64,000 bases of DNA from Phaeodactylum tricornutum CCAP 1055/1 (taxonomy: Eukaryota > Bacillariophyta > Bacillariophyceae > Surirellales > Neidiaceae). The DNA lies in the NCBI RefSeq assembly GCF_000150955.2, contig NC_011686.1:372001-436000 (forward strand). The letters run 5' to 3'. The translations under genes were made by a program, and so were the position numbers. The notes beneath the pieces are model-generated. The model worked only from the letters and a program-made list of their open reading frames with translations. It did not search any database and was not told the origin of the DNA. This document shows positions 1 through 10,250 of the stretch, in pieces. Position 1 is the stretch's first letter, and each line of letters opens with the position of its first letter.

Positions 1-1
1 A

Positions 2-582
2 TTGTCTGGAAATCTTCCAATATTGCTCTATGGGCTGAGCAATATACGTAAGTTCTTCCAGGCCGCCGTCAAAGGCGGCCCGGATTATTCCAAATCTTCT
101 CTCCTTTTGTAATCCTCACTCTCCTACCTACCCCAGAAAATCTGCTTTTGAGCAACAATCGCTTCGATGGACAGATTCGCAATGCGTTCGGAAACTGGAA
201 TGCTTTGGATTTCGCAGATTTTGCACAGAATAGGTTCACAGGGTTTATCCCACCAAGCTTATTCGAAGCCGAATCGCTTCGAATTCTATACCTTAACAAC
301 AACCTGCTGCAAGGACCAATCCCCTTAAATTTCGGCAAACCTCGAAAGCTCCGTGATCTTTATTTGAACAGCAATATTTTGACCGGAGAGATTCCTTCAA
401 TCCCTACAGGAAGTTTGTTGAACTTATCTGAGTTTCTTTTGCAAGACAACCAACTCCAAGGCATCACAATGCCTCCTTCTGTTTGTTCTTTGATCGAGCA
501 AGATGGCGAACTAGAGGATCTGTGGGCTGACTGCCTTGATACTGATGATGTTGATTGTCAATGTTGTACCCAATGCTTTTAA
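2..582 (+). CDS. Leucine-rich repeat protein, C-terminal part (5' end outside window)
   Basis: The coding frame enters from the left edge (codons from base 2). An 89-bp GT-AG intron at 48-136 is removed, giving one glutamine codon across the junction and an unbroken LRR frame to the TAA at 580-582. The visible protein has about five plant-type LRR units of the form LxxLxLxxNxLxGxIP. It ends in a Cys-rich cap (LWADC, then DCQCCTQC) that I recognise as common in diatom LRR proteins. Such proteins are usually extracellular or membrane-anchored binding proteins; any ligand or partner is unknown. No kinase domain lies in the visible part. The intron holds a perfect GC hairpin at 61-80. Intron placement is inferred from frame and splice consensus. 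Confidence 0.8.
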
Positions 583-1348
583 TGTGGTGTCGTGAATTAG
601 TTGTACGTACGACCGCCAATTGAGATAGCTCTAAACTCTGAGTGACACATTGAATAGCTTCTGATGAGAAAAGAATAGTGTGGCCACGCATATCTATGAT
701 ATCCCCCTCGTTTTGCTCTTCAATGAGCACTCAGTACCGCTTTTGGAATCAACGCTAGGAAGTCCTTTTGAATCAGAGCGTTTCAAAATCATCGATTGAA
801 TGCTTTTGACCATTTTGAGGACAGCTGTTGAGGTTGATACTTCGTTGAAAAGTAACAATCGTCCGTCATGTTGTGTAGTTTTCAGTTCCTTCGTCCTACT
901 GTGACGTGTTTGGTACATCGAGCTCTGTCTACTCTTGGAAGAGATGGGTTGACTTTTTACAGCCGTCGAGACGGAAAAGTACATTTTATCACCTCGCGTT
1001 TTTATGGTTGTGTTGATGCTACATGTAGGATCTTAGACCGATAGTACAATCTCAATTTTTTAACATCAGTTCGCTGTCAACATTTACCTTACTTTCTTCA
1101 TTGGTGTGACGCCACGGGATCAAGACATATATATTTCTTCTTTATATTGGACGAAATGCCTCTCGTGCGACTTTGGACCCTGATTCGTTTAAGGGTTTCG
1201 ACGAGACGAAGCCACGAACGAATTCATGAGGATAGACACAACGGTATAAACACAAACAAACCAAATATGGCACTATAGATTAGATCATCATTGTCACGCA
1301 TCAAGCAAACGCACACGGAAGGACGAACCAGAAAGCACAAGCAAAGGC
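583..1348. other. Intergenic, 766 bp
   Basis: Small ORFs on both strands here have no recognisable composition or family signal. It must hold the 3' UTR of the LRR gene and the promoter of the next gene. No clear motif was seen. Confidence 0.5.
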
Positions 1349-2731
1349 ATGAAAGAAAACAATGGACACGCAGCTCGTCGCGCGCTAAGTCGAAGAGTCG
1401 GTATCGTCTTGGTTTCTTTTGCCGTTCTATTGGCAATATTATTGGCCGTCAAGTCTCACGTTCGACACAAAAAGCCATTCTCACTGTCAACAAGACCACA
1501 TCAACCTTCTCGTTGGGGAACGCGAGGGCGAGGAGGATCAATGGCGTATCTGAGCGAAGCAGAGGTTCTGGAAGATATATTACTCGCCAAACTGCACCTA
1601 GTGGATATCCGGGTCGAAGACGCCGACGCTTTGCAAAAGGCCAGTAAGGCCTCAGTAACAGCCGATAGCAACACTTCTTACGATCACGAGTCCGCTACTC
1701 CATACGCGGGTATAACCGGTTTCTTTTGCACCCTAGACTGGTCCGTGCACAAGCTGGATCCGGCCAGCACCCCAATGTTTCGGGACTTGACAGCCAAAAG
1801 CGCTTCCTGTGACGGTCCTCGAAAAATGGACCTTGGGAAAGTAGTCCAGGCTGCGCGGGAACGAGATAGCGACATCAACCCTCGTCGCGTCAGTAGCGTC
1901 CACGTTCTGAACTTAGCGGCCGTTGTTTTCCACGAATCGCGATGTGGGAGCACGTTGGTAGCAAATATTCTGGCCGGTATGAATCCTGCGGCCCACCGGG
2001 TGTACTCGGAATCGCCACCGCCACTACACGCTCTCAAAACAGTCTGTGGCGAGGACTATTCCCACTGTGCGAAAACAATATCTGCACGTATATTACGTGA
2101 TGTCGTCTATCTCATGAGTCGCTCCAACGACTTGAAGGAAACACGGGTCTTTTTCAAAGTTCAATCCCTCGGAAGTCGCAATATTGAGGTGTTCCAACAA
2201 GCCTTCCCCGCCACTCCCTGGTTGTTTGTGTACCGCGACCCTGTTGAAATACTTATGAGTCAGCTAGCCAACGGACCGCGTAATGCTAACTGCGTCCGTC
2301 CTCAACGACTGCATACACAGCCGACCAGCGTACATCGTGTTTGGCAACACCGTGGAAGTAGCGCGACAACAAACTTGAAAACGCTGTCACCGGAAGAGTA
2401 CTGTGCCGTACACTTGGCGACTATCACGGAAACAGCCGTTGAGCAGCTACAATATGGTTCACAGCTGCAAGGAGTTCCTATTAATTACGCTTCCCTCAAA
2501 CCGATGCTGCTTAAAGTGCTGCCCACCCGACTTAATGTGACAATGGGACCAGAGGAGGTGCGCCGTATTGACTTAGTAGCCTCTCAATATAGCAAGGGAA
2601 GGGGCAGCAAGGCTGGAATTTTTACCGAAGATTCTCATCAAAAACAATCCAAAGCGACGGAAGCGATTCGAAAGGCAGCACGCACCTATTTGCAACCCTC
2701 GTACGAAGCATTGGAACAGTTGGCGTCATAG
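1349..2731 (+). CDS. Sulfotransferase-like type II membrane protein (paralog 1)
   Basis: A 460-residue single-exon protein. A short basic N-terminus is followed by one membrane anchor (residues about 17-35), then a lumenal domain, so a Golgi type II topology is likely. The central domain carries a sulfotransferase-type P-loop, FHESRCGSTLVAN (around residue 195), which would bind the 5'-phosphosulfate end of PAPS. Near residue 292 is YRDPVEILMS, which matches the 3'-phosphate-binding segment of sulfotransferases. Conserved Cys residues suggest disulfides. The gene at 36860-38411 is a clear paralog, sharing HESRCGSTL, VYSESPPP, TPW-F-YRD, EEYCAVHLA and YSKGRG. The substrate is unknown. Assignment to the sulfotransferase fold rests on these motifs only; a nucleotide-binding relative with another activity is possible. 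Confidence 0.7.
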   Translation: MKENNGHAARRALSRRVGIVLVSFAVLLAILLAVKSHVRHKKPFSLSTRPHQPSRWGTRGRGGSMAYLSEAEVLEDILLAKLHLVDIRVEDADALQKASKASVTADSNTSYDHESATPYAGITGFFCTLDWSVHKLDPASTPMFRDLTAKSASCDGPRKMDLGKVVQAARERDSDINPRRVSSVHVLNLAAVVFHESRCGSTLVANILAGMNPAAHRVYSESPPPLHALKTVCGEDYSHCAKTISARILRDVVYLMSRSNDLKETRVFFKVQSLGSRNIEVFQQAFPATPWLFVYRDPVEILMSQLANGPRNANCVRPQRLHTQPTSVHRVWQHRGSSATTNLKTLSPEEYCAVHLATITETAVEQLQYGSQLQGVPINYASLKPMLLKVLPTRLNVTMGPEEVRRIDLVASQYSKGRGSKAGIFTEDSHQKQSKATEAIRKAARTYLQPSYEALEQLAS

Positions 2732-2831
2732 CGAGCTTGATTACGAGGGTATCGCAGGGGGGAAATCAAAGTAATACTGTTGACAACGAATATAGAATTA
2801 AAAAGAAGCAAACGAAAGGGAGATCCCATTT

Positions 2832-4370
2832 TTATTTTTGCTTGTCATTCTCCTCGACGCTGTTCCATTTTGGCACAGAATCTCCTTTTAGCAGTGCAAT
2901 ATTTCGCATGGCCAGCATCACGAGGGGATCTCGTTCTCTCTCCTTAGCATGCATACGCGAGATCAACAAAGCCTGCTGAAAGCATTCAAGTGCCGCACGG
3001 CGCGCCTCATCGTAACCTGTATCTGGATCAGATTGCTTACTGCGCAGGGCTTGTACAGCTCCCAGAGCCGAAAGTGTTTTGGCAACTTCGGGGTGAAATT
3101 CACCGACAAATTGTCGTTTCAGATCTAAGGCTTGAGTCAATTGCACAATGGCGAGGTCAACGTTCCCAAGCTGAGCATTTATTTTGCCCATACTGTGGAG
3201 CATGACTCCATCCAGCGCCGTACTTTCCTTGTCTCCATTTCGTTGACGTCTTTCTTTGTCCTCCGATAAAATTGTTTCGTACATAGCCAAGGCGGAATCA
3301 AATTCATCTAAAGCGGACCGCATGTCCGCGACGTCCATTTGCAAACCCTGCCGGCGTTCTTGGACCACATTTTCTGTGTCTGAGCAATAAAAGGTTTCCA
3401 AAATATGTAATGCCTCTTGGTAGGCATTCAAAGCAGCAGCGAAGTCTTCCGTGGTACGATGCAAAAGTCCTTGATGTTGTAGGCATTTGACAAGATCGAC
3501 GTGCGGCTTTCCCAAATTTGGAGTCTCAAGATCATTTGCAGCCGCTTCGCTCGTTTGCAGCAATCCGTGTTTGCGAAAATGCGGCTCCGCTTCCATTAAA
3601 AGTTGCAAAGACGCTTGGAGCTGTTCACGGTGGAAGCGAATTCCGGCTATGGAAATCAAAACATTGCCCTTTTCAGCCCGATACGACTCTGGGTAAATAC
3701 GTTCATATATATTCAAGGCTTCCTTGTAGTAACGGCTTGCTTCGACAAGGTTTTGCAGCCGCATATACAGTTTTCCGCGCCGATAAGCCCGGGCCGCTTG
3801 TTGTTCTTCGTCATCTTCCTCCACGAGCAGCAACTCCTCCAGTGCTTGTTCCGCAGCTAGCGCATCATCCCAGTAGAGCATATTTTCGTAACAGTCCCTT
3901 ACCGCTTCTAGGGCGGGCCGAGCTCGTGGATCGTTAGGACTTAAGGACTGATACAACTCTAGTGCTGACTTTAGTGCCCGTTCCAGTTCGTCGAGTTCAT
4001 CATCATTCTGTCGAAGGATGTGTCCGCTGCTCGAATTTGGGCGTTCGCGCATAGTTTCGGGTTCTACAACATCAGCATGTGACACCTCGTTGCTGCTTGT
4101 TGAGGAACAAGCTCGTCGAAGCAACCAATCGTGTCGGAACCCATATTGGCCGACGGCAACGACGGTGCGACCGCTTGCCAAGGGGCAGGGAATCGGCTTC
4201 CCTGCGCGGATTCTGTCACTGCCAGCAACAAAGAAACGCCGTGCGACTAATCGATGAACATTCCGCATAGCAAAGCTAAAGGTCATCAAAACACTGGGTG
4301 ATCTCCCGGGCGTAGATAAGGCGTGCTCTCTAAATCTGGAATGTATTGGATATACTTTGCGATGGCTCAT
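2832..4370 (-). CDS. TPR-repeat protein, kinesin-light-chain-like repeats, possible mitochondrial presequence
   Basis: A 512-residue single-exon protein. The C-terminal two thirds are helical pairs typical of tetratricopeptide repeats, with spacing like kinesin-light-chain TPRs (for example AAEQALEELLLVE, YYKEALNIYERIYPES, NAYQEALHILETFY and LTQALDLKRQFVGEFHPEVA). Such repeats mediate protein-protein contacts. The N-terminus is basic and Ser/Arg-rich. Internal methionines at residues 29 and 35 begin a stretch (MRNVHRLVARRFF) that looks like a mitochondrial targeting peptide, so the true start may be near 4286 or 4268. An acidic linker precedes the repeats. No catalytic domain is visible. The partner is unknown. 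Confidence 0.7.
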   Translation of the reverse strand: MSHRKVYPIHSRFREHALSTPGRSPSVLMTFSFAMRNVHRLVARRFFVAGSDRIRAGKPIPCPLASGRTVVAVGQYGFRHDWLLRRACSSTSSNEVSHADVVEPETMRERPNSSSGHILRQNDDELDELERALKSALELYQSLSPNDPRARPALEAVRDCYENMLYWDDALAAEQALEELLLVEEDDEEQQAARAYRRGKLYMRLQNLVEASRYYKEALNIYERIYPESYRAEKGNVLISIAGIRFHREQLQASLQLLMEAEPHFRKHGLLQTSEAAANDLETPNLGKPHVDLVKCLQHQGLLHRTTEDFAAALNAYQEALHILETFYCSDTENVVQERRQGLQMDVADMRSALDEFDSALAMYETILSEDKERRQRNGDKESTALDGVMLHSMGKINAQLGNVDLAIVQLTQALDLKRQFVGEFHPEVAKTLSALGAVQALRSKQSDPDTGYDEARRAALECFQQALLISRMHAKERERDPLVMLAMRNIALLKGDSVPKWNSVEENDKQK

Positions 4371-5339
4371 CGAACGATTTCAAGAGCACCTTGGCTTTTC
4401 AGTTTGCGTCTGTACGGCGTCCAAGGGCTTGCTGGTTTGGAAACGAGAGTCTGTTTTGGTCGGTTCTTCTTTTTGGTTGCGCGGACTTACAGTTGACTGG
4501 CAGGTTGCTGACTAAGAGAACGAATCTTGGACTACTACTACCTATGTGGTTCGTGTATATGTATGTATTGGTGACTGCTCGCTACCCCGGTGGAAATGCA
4601 AATTTGATATGGCTTGACCTGGGCTGCTTTGAGAAAAAAATCTAGGTATTACAAATGTCCGGATGAAAAAGTCCTCGAACGATAAATCACGTCACATTGA
4701 GAAAGGCCGAAACCGAAAACAAGTCTCACGGCGAGACGAAGTCGAGGACATAACACTTTGTCTACATGACACTCTCAAAGCTGTATACAGAATGCAAGAT
4801 TGTGGTGCCGAAGACCGCCCACGGCTAAGAGGTATTTGCATATAGACATACCGGAGGTCGGTTTCGGATAAAGTAACATTTTATATCGTTATTTCAGGCC
4901 TTTTAATATGAATTCAAACTTTTGTTCTGAATGCCGACGTTGAACGACCAATGACCTTTTTTATTAACTGTTCTGATTCAAGAAGTCTTTAATTCCGACC
5001 CAAAAAGACCAAATGACTTGCAGACGTGCGAAATCCCCCGACTGAGAAAAATGGACATTTTCAATTTGCAAATACATCTGCTTTCGTCATTTCCTCGGAT
5101 TTCCATGACCATCGATGCGGTTCCAAACGGACACACAATGCATCGTAGCTCTCACCGAGCTACGCCTACCATCCCTCCGATGTGCATCCGAAACTGGAAC
5201 GCAGAACACGGAAGAAACTTCAACAAACTGTTTAATTACCAACCCATCGAGAAATCACTGGGTCTCGGATAGGCCCGAACGCTCCTGACTGCTTGTTCAC
5301 AGCCTCAACCTTTCGTCATAAAAAAGTTATACCGCAAGA
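4371..5339. other. Intergenic, 969 bp, divergent promoters
   Basis: This lies between two divergently transcribed genes (TPR protein and the 5340 gene). Short ORFs here (for example 5018-5272) have no family signal. I see no repeat or RNA gene. Confidence 0.5.
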
Positions 5340-6185
5340 ATGGCAAAGCGTCCACAAGACGAAAGCAACAAAGACCGTGACAGGGCTGTTGGCCATGAAA
5401 TCAACGATGAGGAATCGCCGATGAAGAAAGCGAAGTCTTTGCAACAAGACTATGAACCAAACATGTTGCCGTTTGCGACCCCGTTCTTCGTACATCATGA
5501 GCTCTTTGTCGAAAAGCTCCTAGACTTTATGTTCGACGAATCCGAAATACAAGTAAAGATTCGAGAATTACTTGAGAGACACCCCAACGATATATCTAAG
5601 GGTATGGAACACAGACTACAAGTAATCGTTGGATTGGACGTTTGGGAAATTGTGGAACGACTCGTTCAAGGTCATTTTGTCGAGACAAAGAAGCAACGAA
5701 TCGAAATTGCTGTTCGCCAGCACCGACAGCAACTAGGCGAGATCTGCAAGAAACAGACGTTTGAAGAGACGAACGCGGAAATCGATTCGCTTTTCTGGTC
5801 GATCCACGGTGCCAGAAGACGACAGTCGAAACGTAATATTCCGTCGCTAAAAATTACCAAGCACTGTGGAAAACGACGTAAACCAGTACTGATCCATCTA
5901 AGTGGTAGGGTGGACAGTGCAAATCTTTTGCAGGAGCTTGAGCCCCTCTTGACTGAGCTACCATTCTCGCGGGGTACTTTGCAACTTGGTCCAGCTCGGC
6001 CCAGCAAGAAAGAAATGAAGCGATCGGCACGTGATCCCGACGCCAAGAATGACTCGTTTTGCTATACAATACAATGGGGCAAAGAACGTTTGGTGGTGGC
6101 TCCACGTGATCCTAACTTTCCTGGTGACGGAGAATATATTACCGATGTCTGGCGTCGATTTCGGGAAGCAACCCAATTGCCCTAG
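5340..6185 (+). CDS. Hypothetical basic nuclear-type protein
   Basis: A 281-residue single-exon protein that I do not recognise. It starts with a charged tail containing MKKAK, continues with a mostly helical middle (HHELFVEKLLDFMFDESE, then a long charged helix), and has a basic patch (RRRQSKRN, CGKRRKP) that could be a nuclear localisation signal. The C-terminal part has a beta-like segment, CYTIQWGKERLVVAPRDP, followed by VWRRFREATQLP. No catalytic motif, membrane segment or signal peptide is seen. The ATG at 5340 follows an A-rich leader and is the first in frame. It converges with the glycolate oxidase gene, leaving a 262-bp gap. It could be a lineage-specific nucleic-acid-binding protein, but that is only a guess from composition. 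Confidence 0.6.
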   Translation: MAKRPQDESNKDRDRAVGHEINDEESPMKKAKSLQQDYEPNMLPFATPFFVHHELFVEKLLDFMFDESEIQVKIRELLERHPNDISKGMEHRLQVIVGLDVWEIVERLVQGHFVETKKQRIEIAVRQHRQQLGEICKKQTFEETNAEIDSLFWSIHGARRRQSKRNIPSLKITKHCGKRRKPVLIHLSGRVDSANLLQELEPLLTELPFSRGTLQLGPARPSKKEMKRSARDPDAKNDSFCYTIQWGKERLVVAPRDPNFPGDGEYITDVWRRFREATQLP

Positions 6186-6447
6186 ATTTGACTTGGGCGG
6201 TTTCTTCGACATGAAATGAACTGTACATCCCGTTTAAAAACCTGCAGGTTTCTTATCCCATTCAGGAAGAGTGTGTCATGTCTAGTTTTTTTGTCTCTGT
6301 CGCCTTTAACATCTTTGAAGAGTACGTGTTTCTCCCCTTTCTTACTAGCACCATTTCCCGCAGAGTAGACCATCAATGCATTCCATCAGTAGTCAGAAGA
6401 CGTCACTGACATTCACGACTCCAGACTGGAGATTGTTTATCCTTGTG

Positions 6448-7694
6448 CTATAGTCTCGATTGAAAGTGGCCGCCTGGGTGTCGGGTTATGTGAGACGACT
6501 GAATGTCGGAGATCGTTTCGCATCCGCACAAGGCCATGGCGACTTCTATTTCGGTTTGCAAAATCTCAAGCATGTCTTTCAGCGAGCTTTCGCCGCCGCA
6601 CGCCAGTGCAAAAAAGAGTGGCTTGCCCAATCCTACGGCCGCGGCACCCAGTGCCAATGCCTTGACAACGTCTGTTCCGCGGCGAACGCCGCCGTCTAAT
6701 AAGACTGGTACGCGGCCTCCGACAGCCATCACGACCTCGGGTAAGACGTCAATAGAGCCTAGACAAGTATCTAGCTGGCGTCCACCGTGGTTGGACACCA
6801 TGATAGCGTCGGCACCGGCCTCGATGGCTAGCACGGCGTCTTCAGCGGTCATGATGCCTTTAACGATGAGTGGTAGACCACCACAGACTTCTTCCTTCAA
6901 CCACGTTACATCTTTCCAAGAGACGTTCTGCTCAAACAAAAGCTCCGAGTTTTGATCCCAGGCCAAGTGGGTCTTTGCATTGTATGTTTGATCTAGATTT
7001 TGTTGTCGCACCTCGTCGTAATTGGCCAACCGATGAGGCGATGGCAGAGCGTCGAAACTGAACAGCAAAGAAGCGCGCATAAGATTAAACACAAACAATA
7101 CCTGTACGCGACCACTCCCAAATAAGACATGAAGAAAGAGTCAATCTCGCAAACGCACCCATTCCGCGCATCCGCTTCTCGATAGCCAAATCGCACCGAG
7201 TCGACCGTTAAAAATATGCCGCTGTAGCCGGCCTGAATCGCTCGTTGCACCAATCGAGCGGTAATACTCCGATCCTTGAGAATATAGGCTTGATAATACC
7301 GGTGCGATTGTGGTGCGGCTGCCGCAACTTGCTCGATTGACTTGGTCGCGTGCTGGGACAGACCAAACAAGAGGCCCAAATCCTGACAAACTCTGGCTGT
7401 CGCGCATTCACCATCCGGATGGCACAGAGCGTGGACTCCGGCGGGAGAGCAAAATACCGGCATACTGAGTCCTTGTCCAAATAGTACCATGCGGGTAGAG
7501 ATTCGACCGACAGGGCGCATCGCACGAGGTCGCAAGTACCAGCGAGCAAAGGCATCCCGATTCTCTCGTAAGGTGGTGGCATCCGCCGTACCGGACGCAA
7601 GGTATTCGTACAAAGAGTGGGGTAGTTTCGTTTTCGCCAGGACTTGATAGTCATCGACGTTCAGTAGATTACGCTTCTCACTTTCTTCCAGCAT
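6448..7694 (-). CDS. GOX: Glycolate oxidase / L-2-hydroxy-acid oxidase, peroxisomal (two exons)
   Basis: FMN-dependent alpha-hydroxy-acid oxidase that would oxidise glycolate to glyoxylate with H2O2 release in photorespiration. Exons are 7694-7159 and 7057-6448, with a 101-bp intron (donor GTGCGT, acceptor TTCAG), giving 381 residues. Across the junction the frame reads READARNG-FDALPSPH, matching the family. Visible active-site elements are the YYQAYILKDR tyrosine, the aspartate in LTVDSVRFGYREAD, and the catalytic His and substrate-binding Arg in SNHGGRQLD. The FMN phosphate region VLLDGGVRRGTDVVKALALGA is followed by GLGKP. The protein ends in SRL, a good type 1 peroxisomal signal. Lactate or longer hydroxy acids are possible alternative substrates. 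The start lies about 108 bp from the divergent 7802 gene. Confidence 0.92.
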
Positions 7695-7801
7695 GATGCG
7701 CAGAAGTTGTGCTATAGTTGAAATGAGGACGCATGGTGTCTACCCGACTATAAGAGGATGATACTCAGAATCCGTAACAGTTTCCCTAACAGTCACAGTA
7801 A

Positions 7802-8962
7802 ATGTTACTGTCGGTGGGCAAAGTTGGCAAAAGTGGCACTAGCCGATCTATTGAGTCACGAGGCGTCACGTCGACGATCCAGAAACCCGGTTTTCTGTTG
7901 ACTGTGACATACGATATTCTGCAGAGGCCAGGTTCCCACGAAAGGCGAACTGTCAGAACGTTCCGTACTTTCCAGCCGAGTCCTGGCTCTTTGACGACCA
8001 AACCTTCCTTTACCATGCTTCGAAGGAGTCGGCAAAGCTGCCGGAGGGCAGGCAACTTGCATCTAAGGCAATTGCAGTCAAATGTCGAGCGCAATTTTTA
8101 CTTCTACTGGTGTCGGCCCATCGGCGCGGAACAAGGGACCTTTCGGTTGCTCGTTGCGGAGTTCCCCACAGCTAATTGGTCGTTGCCGTTATCTTATTTT
8201 GATCTGATTGAAGAGATTGGTCATACCAGGGTCTATTTTATTGAACTCTGCGGATCTGCTTGGAAGAGCTTGGATCCCAACGATTGGCAAGAAATCTGCC
8301 TGGCTTTGCGGTATTCTCGTTGTAGCAGTTTCGCAGTAGGCGACGAGTGTTTGAGCAAGTCCCAGCTATTGGTACTCTACGACACTGTTCGACCAAAAGC
8401 TTTGCATTTTCATGGGCTAATCGGATCGGATGCGTGGAAGATATTAGCAGCTTGTCCATGTCTGCAATACCTTGACTTGCAACGGGGACTGAAATTTGAC
8501 TCGATCTCGGAAGCGCAAACAATCGTGGATACCCTGTTGAATCTTACCTCTTTACGAGGTCTCTCCCTTCGAATTGCCTGCCCCAATCGATCAGCCCTTC
8601 AGCTTTTGTTAAAAAGCTTGGAGAACAATGTACAGCTGGAACACATTGCAGTTTCTTTCGACGACACTAGTCTGGCTTGTTTTCCGGAGTGCGCCAACAT
8701 TGCGGACTTTCTCGATTTTTGCGGTCGCCTCAACCAAACACGAAGAGCTGCGCTTGATCGGCAACGGATTCAACTACGGCGGAAATTTCAAGCCCGGGAT
8801 TGTCAAGAAATTGACGCAGTAGTGGTGATTCTAAAAGACTGGTATCAGAGCTCAACGCAGATACTCCAACATTTGCTGCCAGTAACGCCGTCGTCCTCCT
8901 TTGCTTCCGTCGGAGGATCGGGCGTTGGGTGCGGGGAAAGGCTATGTAAAACAAAAGCCTAA
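7802..8962 (+). CDS. LRR-like hypothetical protein
   Basis: A 386-residue ORF, not recognised as a named family. The middle and C-terminal half has irregular leucine-rich units (LQYLDLQRGLKF, LLNLTSLRGLSLRIAC, LENNVQLEHIAVSFDD) that resemble ribonuclease-inhibitor or F-box-type LRRs. The first about 70 residues are basic, lack regular structure and overlap what should be the promoter shared with the divergent GOX gene. The real start may therefore be the ATG at 8012 (MLRRSRQSC). No signal peptide or membrane segment is evident. Similar standalone irregular-LRR proteins are frequent in diatoms. A protein-interaction role is the only inference. Confidence 0.55.
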   Translation: MLLSVGKVGKSGTSRSIESRGVTSTIQKPGFLLTVTYDILQRPGSHERRTVRTFRTFQPSPGSLTTKPSFTMLRRSRQSCRRAGNLHLRQLQSNVERNFYFYWCRPIGAEQGTFRLLVAEFPTANWSLPLSYFDLIEEIGHTRVYFIELCGSAWKSLDPNDWQEICLALRYSRCSSFAVGDECLSKSQLLVLYDTVRPKALHFHGLIGSDAWKILAACPCLQYLDLQRGLKFDSISEAQTIVDTLLNLTSLRGLSLRIACPNRSALQLLLKSLENNVQLEHIAVSFDDTSLACFPECANIADFLDFCGRLNQTRRAALDRQRIQLRRKFQARDCQEIDAVVVILKDWYQSSTQILQHLLPVTPSSSFASVGGSGVGCGERLCKTKA

Positions 8963-9033
8963 GACTCTATCGTGTATTGGAAGAGTAGCGGTAACCAGAA
9001 GATAAAACATTTTACACACACACGCTTTACAAA

Positions 9034-9632
9034 CTACTCCATTTTTTCCAGTAACTTGACACGGTCCAGAATTTCTCGCTTGGAAGTTTCCTCAATTTCG
9101 CCCGCCAACATGAACTCATCCAAAATACTGTAAACTTTGTTAAAATTGAACACGATATCCAACTCACATACGTTGCTGAAATAGCTATCGAGCAGTTCGA
9201 CGAACAAATGAATCGTTTCCAAGTACGATAGCTCGTTCTCTTGTAAATCCACCGCGATGGTGAAAAACAATCCAGCGTATCTTCGGTAAATGAGCTTGTA
9301 GTTGTTGTATTCAATAAAGTTCGTGTATTTCTTGTCGCGGGCCGTCACCAACCGGTGGACTTCGGCTTCGATGCGGACCTTTTCCGCTTCCGGACTGACT
9401 GTTGAACCGTTTTGGGTACTGGGCGGGGGAACGTACCATTTGGACAAGCGCGTTTTGCCTTGGCGATTTTGTAATAAAAAGAAACGGATCTACGTGTGTT
9501 TGAAAAAGGAACGTGGGTGAGTGTACCTGAACACGTTGACAGGCACAGGATGATGCTGCCTGTAGTACCCAACCAAAAAGTCATTCCAGACGACCCCCCG
9601 TCCAAAAGGCTGGCAAGCCTCGAACCTACCAT
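9034..9632 (-). CDS. AP2S1: AP-2 clathrin adaptor complex sigma subunit (two exons, start codon alone in exon 1)
   Basis: Small subunit of the plasma-membrane clathrin adaptor AP-2. The first coding exon is just the ATG (9632-9630). A 140-bp phase-0 intron (9629-9490, GTAGGT...CGTAG) precedes exon 2 (9489-9034), which starts [20 protein letters not shown], the classic sigma N-terminus. The total is 152 residues, against about 142 for human AP2S1. The extra residues are a Ser/Pro-rich insertion ([17 protein letters not shown]) after WYV. The rest is highly conserved: [47 protein letters not shown] and ILDEF-LAGEI-ETS. Sigma binds acidic dileucine cargo signals and the alpha subunit. AP-1 sigma is less likely given [10 protein letters not shown] and [11 protein letters not shown]. 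Confidence 0.92.
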
Positions 9633-10250
9633 CTTCTGCGGCGTTTAGCGGGATCGATAGCGGATGAGAGAGATGTCGGATGCAAAAATGAATCCCTGAT
9701 CTGATACGGTTTCTCTACAACTCATGTGCTTTCAGCATTTTACGTGATACTGTACTGACTTATATTGGTGTTTGTTGGTTTTTCGTTCGCTTGTTGGGAC
9801 GCAACCATAGGACCATCGTGGGAACGCCGCGCCGGATCGGCTTGTCCTGTGACCGTGGACAGACACAAACAAATCCATGCTGCGTCCGTTGGTAGATGCC
9901 ACTCTTCGGATAGGAAACTTTATATACAGAGAATCTGCCAAGCAGTCACGCAGACAAGACAGCAAACAACAGTCGTTCGATAAGCCGTAACTATTCAAAA
10001 CTATAATTTACAGTTAAGGTAACTGTAACTGTAAATCAATTTGTTCGTCGCTATGCATCACATTAGCTTCCCACCCGTCAAATATATGATCGAGGGAAGA
10101 GGCTAGACAACTAGTTTTTGTCTTGTGCTACCAATATGCTAAAAGTTATCATTCGTGTTCCTGAGTATCTTCCTTGCTGACCTGACCCACTTCTCCCTTC
10201 CTGGGTGCTGCTTTCCAAATACTCCATGGGCTCTTCTGACTGCAACAATC
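9633..10250. other. Intergenic, 618 bp
   Basis: This lies between the AP2S1 5' end and the UreG 3' end, both on the minus strand. It contains a short tandem of AACTGTA-type units near 10012-10036. A related ACAGT-rich stretch occurs at 7780-7815. No gene was found. Confidence 0.4.
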
